DNA of 7,818 bases. Origin: an uncultured Saprospiraceae bacterium (GTDB lineage: Bacteria; Bacteroidota; Bacteroidia; Chitinophagales; Saprospiraceae). The stretch is taken from positions 1-7,818 of the forward strand of contig CALLAG010000259.1 in assembly GCA_938002705.1 (NCBI GenBank), read 5' to 3'. The position numbers and the translations under genes are program-made. Of this stretch, positions 1-6,324 are shown one piece after another. The first letter of the stretch is position 1. Each line of letters starts with the position of its first letter. The notes under the pieces were generated by a model. That model was not told the origin of the DNA. It worked only from the letters and a program-made list of their open reading frames with translations, and did not search any database.

Positions 1-237
1 CTCAGTACTCATGATAAGCTCATTATGGCAATCACCATAGCTGTAGAGTCTGATATTTCGATGCTCATATTAGACGGTGTCATAAGTCAGATTGCACAAA
101 GTGAGAGAGAGCTAATACTTAATTATATACACAGAAGAACAGTATCTGATGGACTTACCGTAATTATCAGAACTGATAATACAGAGGTGATGGAAATATA
201 TATGGGGCGGGATATCTCTAATGTAGAATCCATTTAG
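1..237 (+). CDS. ABC-type ATPase, C-terminal fragment with degenerate catalytic motifs (5' end outside window)
   Basis: The frame is open from the first base and ends at TAG 235-237, so 78 residues of a longer gene are visible. Spacing matches the signature-to-Walker B part of ABC ATPases. A signature-like LSTHD at residues 1-5 is followed, at exactly the usual distance, by the hydrophobic strand MLILD ending at residue 25. About 33 residues later comes the strand TVIIRT, where the switch histidine would be. Each functional position is altered: LSGGQ reads LSTHD, the glutamate after the Walker B aspartate is glycine (LDG), the D-loop position reads SQIA, and the switch-histidine position is aspartate (TDN). 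The family assignment rests on spacing and hydrophobic pattern and is moderately sure. If correct, the protein probably binds ATP poorly or does not hydrolyse it and may be a structural partner of a transporter. The Walker A half lies outside the window. Confidence 0.6.
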   Translation, partial: LSTHDKLIMAITIAVESDISMLILDGVISQIAQSERELILNYIHRRTVSDGLTVIIRTDNTEVMEIYMGRDISNVESI

Positions 238-305
238 ATAATTACAAGTTGTCTATTGTCATAAATACTTGTCCAGATATTGTTTAGTCAAACTTCATAA
301 TCAAA

Positions 306-339
306 CAGAATTTTGATCAAGACAAAATCCCTACCTTTA
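306..339 (+). promoter_or_regulatory. candidate Bacteroidota-type promoter for the DUF1456 gene
   Basis: AGAATTTTG (307-315) contains a TTTG -33-like element and is followed after 16 bp by TACCTTTA (332-339), which differs from the TAnnTTTG -7 consensus only in its last base. The 16-bp spacer is shorter than the usual 19-21 bp. The same two blocks with the same spacer occur ahead of the MscS-like gene, which raises confidence. The -7 block ends only 4 nt before the ATG, so the transcript would be nearly leaderless. A short inverted repeat, ATTTTG (310-315) with CAAAAT (323-328), overlaps the upstream block. The rest of the 106-bp gap (238-343) shows nothing else clear. Confidence 0.4.
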
Positions 340-343
340 ACTC

Positions 344-808
344 ATGAATAATAACGACATACTCCGACGCCTACGATATACTTTTGATTATTCTGATAGT
401 GAGATGATGGATATATTTGCTAAGGCAGGAGATACTGTATCTAGAGCCGTCATAAGTGACTGGCTTAAGAAGGAAGAAGATGAAGCATTTGTTGAGATAA
501 AGGATGTAGAATTAGCTACTTTCCTTAATGGATTTATAATTCTACATAGGGGTAAGCGTGATGGGCCTCAACCAGTAGCTGAGAGGCATCTGAGTAACAA
601 TCAGATCTTACGCAAGGTGAAGATTGCATTACAGCTCAAAGACACTGATATGGTAGACATCATGAAGCTAGCAGGTACGACGGTGAGTAGGCACGAAATA
701 AGTGCTTTTTTCCGTAAGGAGGAGCAGAACCAATATCGACCTTGCTTAGATCAGTTCTTGAGAAATTTTTTCCAAGGTCTACAAGCTAAGCATCGTCCTA
801 AGGCTTAG
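344..808 (+). CDS. DUF1456 family protein (YehS-like)
   Basis: The 154-residue product matches the length and layout of the DUF1456/YehS family, which is conserved in bacteria but has no established function. It consists of two copies of a unit of about 70 residues. The first (about 2-73) has NDILRRLRYTF, then a motif D(M/I)xxxAGxTVSR at 23-34 and a KKEE at 42-45. The second (about 84-150) has NQILRKVKIAL, then VDIMKLAGTTVSR at 104-116 and RKEE at 124-127. Both are predicted mostly helical. The ATG is well supported because family members start just before the NDILR motif. There is no Shine-Dalgarno sequence. The gene stands alone on the plus strand and converges with the MscS-like gene, 25 bp stop to stop. 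The family call is firm; the role is unknown. Confidence 0.9.
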   Translation: MNNNDILRRLRYTFDYSDSEMMDIFAKAGDTVSRAVISDWLKKEEDEAFVEIKDVELATFLNGFIILHRGKRDGPQPVAERHLSNNQILRKVKIALQLKDTDMVDIMKLAGTTVSRHEISAFFRKEEQNQYRPCLDQFLRNFFQGLQAKHRPKA

Positions 809-833
809 GCCAATGGGTCAGAGATATTTTTTG

Positions 834-1691
834 TTAAGATGGTGTAGATAATAAGCTTCTTCTCTCTGATATATAATTGAATACATGCCTGACGGTATTC
901 TTACGTATTTGTTTTTGTACTGCTTGATCTAGTGCTTTGAGTGTGTACTGAAATTTGATATCAATACTGTCTTTTTTCATTTCTTCTATTTTTACAATAA
1001 AAGAATTAGGCTCTAAATATTCTTTAAATGAATCCAGTGAAGCTATTAATTCATGCTCAAATAAATCTAAGTTTTTGATGGCTGTGATGTCTATCTGAAA
1101 ATCGATACTTAGGGACCTGATATCTCTCTTAGTATAATTAACTATATCGTTATTATAGACCTTAGAATTAGGGATGATTACGAGTACATCGTCATCATTA
1201 AGTATCTTAATCTTGAGCATCGATATCTCCAAGATATTACCTTTGATATCAGCTATCTTGACATAGTCTCCGATCTCGATATTACGAGAGAAACTAAAGT
1301 ACAGCCCTATTATAAAATCATTAATATATTCTTTAGTAATAATGGCTATAGCAGCAGCTACAATACTTAGAGACGTAATCAATGATTTGAAATCTATTCC
1401 AAAAAAAGCAAATATCGTAACTATGGCACCAAGACCTATTAAGAATCTGCTGATGTTATTTATACCAAATTGAAAATTCTCTTTTGTATTTTTAGTTAGA
1501 TTTTTCTTCCTGGCGTAAGCGTATATGAGAGACTTGCGGCATAGATCTACAACAATGAGAAATATGACGAAACCAAGAATGGCGCTTGTCTCATTGTTGC
1601 GAGCGATATAACTCATGAAGTCTAAGTCATACAACTTAGCAGCAGCAAGTAGAATGACAAAAATTATCTCAATGGTAGTAATCAGTCTCAC
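834..1691 (-). CDS. small-conductance mechanosensitive channel, MscS family
   Basis: This 285-residue protein has the size and order of an MscS-type channel, which opens under membrane tension to release solutes during osmotic downshock. Predicted membrane segments lie at about 3-22, 36-56 and 82-100, followed by an alanine-rich pore-lining helix at about 103-132. The beta domain spans about 134-188, with the typical NIEIGDYVKI at 137-146 and VIIPNSKVYNNDIVNYT at 171-187. A mixed alpha/beta cytoplasmic domain follows to about 278. The pore helix lacks the glycines seen in E. coli MscS between its alanines. The start is GTG at 1691: the frame stays open upstream to a TAG, but no ATG, GTG or TTG occurs in that stretch. 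The gene lies 71 bp behind the MoxR-like gene on the same strand and has its own promoter-like sequence, so membership of that operon is uncertain. Confidence 0.9.
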   Translation of the reverse strand: MRLITTIEIIFVILLAAAKLYDLDFMSYIARNNETSAILGFVIFLIVVDLCRKSLIYAYARKKNLTKNTKENFQFGINNISRFLIGLGAIVTIFAFFGIDFKSLITSLSIVAAAIAIITKEYINDFIIGLYFSFSRNIEIGDYVKIADIKGNILEISMLKIKILNDDDVLVIIPNSKVYNNDIVNYTKRDIRSLSIDFQIDITAIKNLDLFEHELIASLDSFKEYLEPNSFIVKIEEMKKDSIDIKFQYTLKALDQAVQKQIRKNTVRHVFNYISERRSLLSTPS

Positions 1692-1708
1692 GATAAAAAT
1701 TAGGAAGT

Positions 1709-1742
1709 TAAACGTAATTATCCCTAAAGAAACAAAATTCTA
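1709..1742 (-). promoter_or_regulatory. candidate promoter for the MscS-like gene
   Basis: Read on the minus strand, AGAATTTTG (1741-1733) is followed after 16 bp by TACGTTTA (1716-1709) and then ACT. Both blocks and their spacing repeat those ahead of the DUF1456 gene at 307-342, apart from one C/G difference in the -7 block. The -7 block ends 17 nt before the GTG start, which would give a leader of roughly 10-14 nt and agrees with the GTG start. Its position between the MoxR-like and MscS-like genes implies that the channel can be transcribed on its own. Confidence 0.4.
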
Positions 1743-1762
1743 TTTATCTGAGCTATTTTTCG

Positions 1763-3220
1763 TTAGTTCATCCCATCAAAAATATTGGCTAATGGATCTC
1801 TGAATGTCAGACTTCTATCCATTATTTCCTTGCTTATGACTTCATATTCAGCTAAGCCATGCATTAAGAATTCCATGTACAAGTATGGGTGAGTCGTAAG
1901 GTTGTAATTATCTATAATCTTAGATAGCCCCGGTACATCAGAGAGAGCTGCTTCATAATCTTTCTGAGTCATCTCAGTCAGTACATCTATTTCATTACCA
2001 GCACCGAACCATGCTCTCAGTGTTCCGTATGGATCTTTATCCATTTTTTTCTGTGCTTCATCAGGATGATCAAATGTCTCTAAGAATAACTTCTTAATAG
2101 CTCCGCTAAATAAGAATAAGGCGACATTGTAAGGTCCCTCTTGCTCTCCCTCATAGACAAGCTCTACCTTGCCAGTAATAGAAGGTATGATACCCCAGAA
2201 GTCAGTGATACGTGCTACGCCTTCCGTTTCTCCGTTGATAAGCATTCTTCTCTCTACTGCGCTATACAAGTTCTCCAGAGCAGAGATACTCAGTCTCGCA
2301 GAGACGCCACTTTTCTCATCTATGAGCTCACTATTACGAGCTTCGAATACGATGTACTCTATCAAGTCTCTCATTAATTCTGGTATGACGATTCTACTCT
2401 TGACATCATCATTGGCTTTATTCTCTTGAGAGGTAATGCTTTTGGCTATATCAGTTGTCTTAGGGTAGTGTGTGAGGATCTGACTTTCTATTCTATCCTT
2501 GAGAGGTGTGATGATGCTTCCTCTATTAGTATAATCTTCAGGATTAGCTGTAAATACGAATAAGATATCTAAAGGTAATCTAAGCTTGAAGCCTCTTATC
2601 TGTATATCTCCTTCTTGTAGTATATTGAATAAAGAAACCTGTATTCTGGCTTGTAAATCGGGTAACTCATTAAGTACAAAAATAGATCTGTGTGATCTTG
2701 GGATAAGCCCATAATGGATTACTCTCGGATCAGAATAAGGTAGCTTAAGACTTGCAGCTTTGATAGGGTCTACATCACCGATGAGGTCGGCGATGCTTAC
2801 ATCTGGTGTTGCCAGTTTTTCTACGTATCTCTCATCTCTATGTATCCAGTGGATAGGTGTATCATCACCATGTTCTGCTATGATATCAAGAGCTGATGTA
2901 GATAGTGGTGCTAATGGATCATCACTCAGATCTGAATTAGTGACTACTGGTATGTACTCATCCAGTAGGTTAGTCGTCAGTCGTGCTATCTTCGTTTTTG
3001 CTTGTCCTCTTAGTCCGAGTAGTAATATGTTATGCTTAGACAGTAAAGCTCTCTCTAAGTCGGGTAGTACAGTGTCCTCAAAACCTACGATACCTTCGTA
3101 TATTTCTTCTTTTGATTTGAGCTTATTGATAAGATTATTTCTTACTTCTTCTTTTATAGACCTTGACTTATATCCTGATGCCTTGAGTTGTCCTAACGTA
3201 TTTATCTTTGTGTGATCCAT
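1763..3220 (-). CDS. MoxR/magnesium-chelatase-like AAA+ ATPase
   Basis: This 485-residue AAA+ ATPase is related to the ChlI/BchI subunit of magnesium chelatase and to MoxR chaperones. Motifs are in order: a Walker A variant GLRGQAKT at 69-76 (alanine before the lysine), a Walker B region IFVLNE at 180-185 with asparagine in place of the usual aspartate, sensor 1 TANPEDYTNRG at 224-234, and an arginine-containing PLKDRIESQ at 239-247. The long C-terminal part (about 260-485) holds the AAA+ lid and a helical extension. It exceeds the roughly 350 residues of true BchI, and no chelatase H or D subunit is nearby, so a pigment role is unlikely. The start lies 22 bp behind the stop of the VWA gene, so the two are almost certainly co-transcribed. 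By analogy with other MoxR-VWA pairs, it probably uses ATP to remodel or assemble a target complex together with the VWA protein. The target is unknown. Confidence 0.88.
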   Translation of the reverse strand: MDHTKINTLGQLKASGYKSRSIKEEVRNNLINKLKSKEEIYEGIVGFEDTVLPDLERALLSKHNILLLGLRGQAKTKIARLTTNLLDEYIPVVTNSDLSDDPLAPLSTSALDIIAEHGDDTPIHWIHRDERYVEKLATPDVSIADLIGDVDPIKAASLKLPYSDPRVIHYGLIPRSHRSIFVLNELPDLQARIQVSLFNILQEGDIQIRGFKLRLPLDILFVFTANPEDYTNRGSIITPLKDRIESQILTHYPKTTDIAKSITSQENKANDDVKSRIVIPELMRDLIEYIVFEARNSELIDEKSGVSARLSISALENLYSAVERRMLINGETEGVARITDFWGIIPSITGKVELVYEGEQEGPYNVALFLFSGAIKKLFLETFDHPDEAQKKMDKDPYGTLRAWFGAGNEIDVLTEMTQKDYEAALSDVPGLSKIIDNYNLTTHPYLYMEFLMHGLAEYEVISKEIMDRSLTFRDPLANIFDGMN

Positions 3221-3242
3221 TATCCTTATTAAGTATGTTATA

Positions 3243-4349
3243 TTAATTTCTTTTCTTCTTTTTATTCTTATTGTAATCCATGAATATGAATTCGCCTAAG
3301 CCCTTAAGCGAGCTATAGAATGCTTTACCGTTATTAGCTCTGGTAAACTGATCCACGAATTGCACAAGATAGGGGTCTCGAGCTATCATGAATGTTGTAA
3401 TAGGTATCTGCAATTTTCTCGCCTTCATCGCTAGTCCTAATGTTCTATTGAGAATCATCCTATCCAGTCCGTGAGAATTCTTATAATACTTCTTGCCTTT
3501 CTTAATACAAGTAGGCTTCCCATCTGTGATCATCATGATCTGCTTGTTGGGATTCTTTCTTCTCCTAAGTATATTCATAGCGAGTTCTAAGCCTGCTACA
3601 GTATTAGTATGATAAGGACCGACTTCGAGATACGGCAGCTCCTTTATCTCAATCTGCCATGCATCATTACCGAATACGATGACATCAAGACTGTCCTTAG
3701 GATATCTCGTCATGATGAGTTCTGATAGGGCCATAGCGACTTTCTTAGCAGGTGTTATCCTATCTTCTCCGTATAGTATCATACTGTGTGAGATATCTAT
3801 CATGAGGACAGTACTCGTCTGTGATTGGAAGAATGTCTCGTGGACTTCGAGATCATTCTGCGTCAGCTGAAAATCATCTAAGCCGTGATTAATCTGAGCA
3901 TTCTTTAGAGATTCAGAGATGGATATTTTATCGAGCTTATCGCCAAATTCGTAAGGCTTCAGTTCTGATGTAAATTCATCACCTTGTCCTGTAGATTTTG
4001 TATTATGCTTTCCTCGTTTGGACTTTTTTAGTTGATCAAAAATGTCATCTAAAGCATGGCGTCTGAGTGACACCTCCATTTTGTTAGTGGGATTGTAATT
4101 ACCTGGCCCAGCGACACCATCTTCATTATCCTTAATGTATCCTTGTTTCTTGAGGTCTTCTATGAAGTCAGCAATACCGTAGTCGTCAGTGGTCAGCTTG
4201 TGTTCGTTATCTATAGCAGTAAGCCATGATAAGGCTTCGCTCACGTCTCCTGAAGTGTGTATGAGCAATTCCTTGAAGAGCTTAAGTAGCTCATCAAAAG
4301 TACTTGCTCCCTCCACCATTTTATAATTAGAAAACTTCCAGCCTATCAT
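3243..4349 (-). CDS. VWA-domain protein, partner of the MoxR-like ATPase
   Basis: This 368-residue protein has a C-terminal von Willebrand A domain (about 178-360) with an intact metal-ion-dependent adhesion site: D-I-S-H-S at 185-189, threonines in HTNT at 247-250, and ITDG at 274-277. Ahead of it lies a conserved-looking segment, PYEFGDKLDKISISESLKN (132-150), which I associate with the ChlD-like VWA proteins that travel with MoxR-type ATPases. The N-terminal 100 residues are predicted helical and not assignable further. The tail is strongly basic (KNKKKKRN). There is no signal peptide or membrane segment, so it should act in the cytoplasm. It is the first gene of the pair; more often the ATPase comes first. 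No clear promoter is visible between the upstream terminator and this start, so its promoter may be unusual or depend on read-through. Confidence 0.88.
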   Translation of the reverse strand: MIGWKFSNYKMVEGASTFDELLKLFKELLIHTSGDVSEALSWLTAIDNEHKLTTDDYGIADFIEDLKKQGYIKDNEDGVAGPGNYNPTNKMEVSLRRHALDDIFDQLKKSKRGKHNTKSTGQGDEFTSELKPYEFGDKLDKISISESLKNAQINHGLDDFQLTQNDLEVHETFFQSQTSTVLMIDISHSMILYGEDRITPAKKVAMALSELIMTRYPKDSLDVIVFGNDAWQIEIKELPYLEVGPYHTNTVAGLELAMNILRRRKNPNKQIMMITDGKPTCIKKGKKYYKNSHGLDRMILNRTLGLAMKARKLQIPITTFMIARDPYLVQFVDQFTRANNGKAFYSSLKGLGEFIFMDYNKNKKKKRN

Positions 4350-4370
4350 TGTGAGTGGGTATGATTGTTA

Positions 4371-4406
4371 CAAAAAAAGAACCATAGACATAACATCTAT
4401 GGTTCT
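4371..4406 (-). terminator. intrinsic terminator of the coiled-coil gene
   Basis: The arms AGAACCATAGA (4378-4388) and TCTATGGTTCT (4396-4406) form a perfect 11-bp stem with a 7-nt loop. On the minus strand this is followed directly by a run of seven T (4378-4372, counting the last base of the stem). This is a classic rho-independent terminator 26 bp beyond the coiled-coil gene's stop and upstream of the VWA gene. Confidence 0.9.
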
Positions 4407-4408
4407 AC

Positions 4409-4423
4409 AAAGTTGTGAACTTT
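4409..4423 (-). repeat. small inverted repeat ahead of the terminator
   Basis: AAAGTT (4409-4414) and AACTTT (4418-4423) form a perfect 6-bp stem with a 3-nt loop. It lies between the coiled-coil gene's stop and the main terminator hairpin and has no T-run of its own. In the transcript it would make a tandem hairpin, perhaps protecting the 3' end of the mRNA. Confidence 0.6.
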
Positions 4424-4432
4424 ATATTTTCT

Positions 4433-5407
4433 TTACTTTAACTTAAATTCTCCATTTCCAACTTGAAAACCATTGTTATAGATCGCTATTTTATATAAGC
4501 CTTTAGCCAATTCAAAATTAGGCGTCCAATCAAGGCAAGCTGTGGATTCTTCGTTATTATATTGGATGACTCCAGATGCAGAATATCTTTCTTTCTTTTG
4601 ACTAAGTTTGTTCATCAGAGAACCTGATCCTAATTCTTCTACATATAGTAATTCTCCTGACGGCGCAGTATATGCGACTTGAAATTCTTCTTCGCCAGCA
4701 GGCGTCACAAGATTAGTCTCTGTAGTGAAACACGCTCTTAGCATATCGATTTTTTTAGCTCTACTTTTTTCCTTTAACTCTCCGCCATCTCTCACATCAT
4801 AGCCCTTAACTTCGATATAGTTTATTTTTATGGATTCTGCCATATCTACTTTTGTAGATAGCATGGTATTAGATTCGTTTAGTTCCTCTGTCTGATTGAC
4901 AAGTAATGTTTTTACGGAATCTAACTTATTGATTCTCTTTTTGTTAACTTCTATTTCCTGAGTCATAACTGTATTCGCTTCAGTGAGACTCATATTCTTA
5001 GACGATAATAATTGATTGTCTGCCTTGAGTTGTGTTATCTCAGATACGTATTGCGATGCTACGGTATTAAGATTAGCGATCTCTGATCTTACTTTACCTA
5101 ATTCTTTTTCAGTCCATATAAGACCACTGACACGCTTTTTAAGCTTTCCCAGTTCTTCTTTTTGAGCATCTATGAGTTCATTAAGTTCTTGGTTGTCACC
5201 TCTGAGGCTCTCTAGATCTGATAGTGAAGTCTGGTAGCTTTGATCTAACTCAGTATGGAGTTTTTCAAGCTCTAAGTTGGCTGTTTTTTCTGTTTGGATT
5301 TGCTTCTTGAGATTGGAGTTAGTCATCCATAGATAAGCGGATAAGCCCAGTAGAGCTATGAGAAGTATTATGCTTACAAGTGATAGACCGTTTGATTTAG
5401 TACTCAT
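4433..5407 (-). CDS. membrane-anchored coiled-coil protein of unknown function
   Basis: I do not recognise a named family for this 324-residue protein. Residues 8-28 form one hydrophobic membrane segment with a short basic-to-neutral N-terminus, likely an uncleaved inner-membrane anchor. Residues about 31-190 are rich in E, K, L, Q, N and S with heptad-like leucine and isoleucine spacing, indicating a long coiled coil. From about 195 to the end a separate domain follows, rich in predicted beta strands (for example ACFTTETNLV near 225 and YKIAIYNNGFQVGNGEF near the end). Orientation suggests that the coiled coil and C-terminal domain project into the periplasm. Upstream, CATATTTG (5431-5424 on the minus strand) is one base off the -7 consensus, but no -33 partner is visible. 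It is a single-gene unit closed by its own terminator. Automatic annotation may call it SMC-like because of the coiled coil, without support from an ATPase domain. Confidence 0.8.
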   Translation of the reverse strand: MSTKSNGLSLVSIILLIALLGLSAYLWMTNSNLKKQIQTEKTANLELEKLHTELDQSYQTSLSDLESLRGDNQELNELIDAQKEELGKLKKRVSGLIWTEKELGKVRSEIANLNTVASQYVSEITQLKADNQLLSSKNMSLTEANTVMTQEIEVNKKRINKLDSVKTLLVNQTEELNESNTMLSTKVDMAESIKINYIEVKGYDVRDGGELKEKSRAKKIDMLRACFTTETNLVTPAGEEEFQVAYTAPSGELLYVEELGSGSLMNKLSQKKERYSASGVIQYNNEESTACLDWTPNFELAKGLYKIAIYNNGFQVGNGEFKLK

Positions 5408-5493
5408 GATTAGGTATTTTCTACAAATATGCTTTATAACTATGGAAATTAATAGCGTTCACTTATAAAATGGGGCTTTCCATGGGTATGTTA

Positions 5494-5525
5494 TTTTGCA
5501 TTTGTAGTGGTTATCCCTATATTAA
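5494..5525 (+). promoter_or_regulatory. weak candidate promoter for the exonuclease gene
   Basis: TTTTG (5494-5498) is followed after 19 bp by TATATTAA (5518-5525), one mismatch from TAnnTTTA, 8 nt before the ATG at 5534. If real, it places the alternative GTG at 5507 inside the promoter and favours the ATG. In such AT-rich DNA a chance match is quite possible. Confidence 0.25.
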
Positions 5526-5533
5526 CGATACAT

Positions 5534-6292
5534 ATGAAGTCATTAAGGAAACATATAGATGATGTTTTGTTCTTAGATATCGAGACTGCTGGTGTCTCGC
5601 CTTGTTATGAGGACCTATCGCCGCAGTTACAGTCTTTCTGGATGTCTAAAGCTCAGATGTTACTTAGAGATAAGGATATTACTACAGAAACGGCTGCTGA
5701 GTTGTATATGCAGAAAGGTGGTATTTATTCAGAATTCGCTAAGATTGTATGTATATCCATAGGCTTTCTGACAAATGATAAAGATAAGGTCACTGGTATG
5801 AGGACCAAATCATTTTATGGACCCGATGAGCACATTATTCTTCAAGATTTTGTCGATCTCATGGACAAGCATTTTGATCAACCTAAGAAGCAGTACTTGT
5901 GTGGGCATAATGTCAAGGAATTTGACGTGCCTTTTATCTGTAGGAGATTATTGATTAATGGTATGCCGATACCTAAGCGATTAGACATATCAGGTAAGAA
6001 GCCTTGGGAGATAGACCATATTATAGATACAATGTCGATGTGGCGCTTCGGTGATTACAAGAATTATACTTCCTTGGCGCTTCTGGCACATGTATTAGAT
6101 GTACCTACGCCTAAGGATGACATAGATGGATCTATGGTGCACGAGGTCTATTGGGATAATAATGACGTAAAGCGTATAGCTGTCTATTGTGAGAAAGATG
6201 TAGTGACCTCTGCTAAAGTGCTTCTGAAGTTATTGAGTATAAATGTAGATGAAGACTTTATTAACATCAGTAAGTCTGATTTCGAATCGTAA
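5534..6292 (+). CDS. PolB-like DEDDy 3'-5' exonuclease
   Basis: This 252-residue protein has the three exonuclease motifs of the predicted 3'-5' exonuclease family related to the proofreading domain of B-family DNA polymerases. Exo I is FLDIET with D15 and E17, Exo II is GHNVKEFDVPF with D131 as the likely metal ligand, and Exo III is YCEKD at 218-222, where the tyrosine defines the DEDDy type. There is no polymerase domain, and length is normal for the free-standing family. It probably trims DNA or RNA 3' ends using two metal ions; its physiological substrate is not known. The frame extends to a GTG at 5507, but the ATG at 5534 is preferred because it leaves a short N-terminus before Exo I and because a promoter-like sequence overlaps the GTG. 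It is divergent from the coiled-coil gene and convergent with cmk, 9 bp stop to stop. Confidence 0.87.
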   Translation: MKSLRKHIDDVLFLDIETAGVSPCYEDLSPQLQSFWMSKAQMLLRDKDITTETAAELYMQKGGIYSEFAKIVCISIGFLTNDKDKVTGMRTKSFYGPDEHIILQDFVDLMDKHFDQPKKQYLCGHNVKEFDVPFICRRLLINGMPIPKRLDISGKKPWEIDHIIDTMSMWRFGDYKNYTSLALLAHVLDVPTPKDDIDGSMVHEVYWDNNDVKRIAVYCEKDVVTSAKVLLKLLSINVDEDFINISKSDFES

Positions 6293-6296
6293 CGCA

Positions 6297-6324
6297 AATG
6301 GCTAAGTCTTATTAGCGATTTTTT
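6297..6324 (+). terminator. possible intrinsic terminator of the exonuclease gene
   Basis: GCTAA (6301-6305) pairs with TTAGC (6312-6316) across a 6-nt loop. Outside a single G/G mismatch the stem continues with AAAT (about 6296-6299) against ATTT (6318-6321). The T-run 6319-6324 follows on the plus strand. It overlaps the last codons and stop of cmk, so the two convergent genes share this DNA. The stem is short and AT-rich, so it would be weak. Confidence 0.35.

Noticed and set aside
797..809. Palindrome CCTAAGGCTTAGG at the end of the DUF1456 gene
   Set aside because: The stem is 5 bp with a 3-nt loop and the nearest T-run (827-832) is 17 bp away, so it does not qualify as an intrinsic terminator; it lies mostly in coding sequence.
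1615..1803. Plus-strand open frame spanning the MscS/MoxR gap
   Set aside because: It is antisense to the N-terminus of the channel and the C-terminus of the ATPase; the composition is not protein-like.
2141..2429. Two overlapping plus-strand open frames of 78 and 86 codons
   Set aside because: Both are antisense to the MoxR-like gene and overlap each other in different frames, with no motif or start signal.
2760..3215. Plus-strand open frame of 151 codons opposite the MoxR-like gene
   Set aside because: It is the antisense shadow of a well-supported AAA+ gene; its serine- and leucine-rich translation has no recognisable motif.
1763..3220. True magnesium chelatase subunit for chlorophyll or cobalamin synthesis
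   Set aside because: There are no H or D chelatase subunits or pigment genes nearby, and the protein is much longer than BchI with altered Walker residues.
3679..3870. Plus-strand open frame of 63 codons
   Set aside because: It is the antisense shadow of the VWA domain and lacks any recognisable feature.
4433..5407. SMC-type chromosome segregation protein
   Set aside because: Only the coiled coil is shared; there is no Walker A, Walker B or signature motif and there is a membrane anchor.
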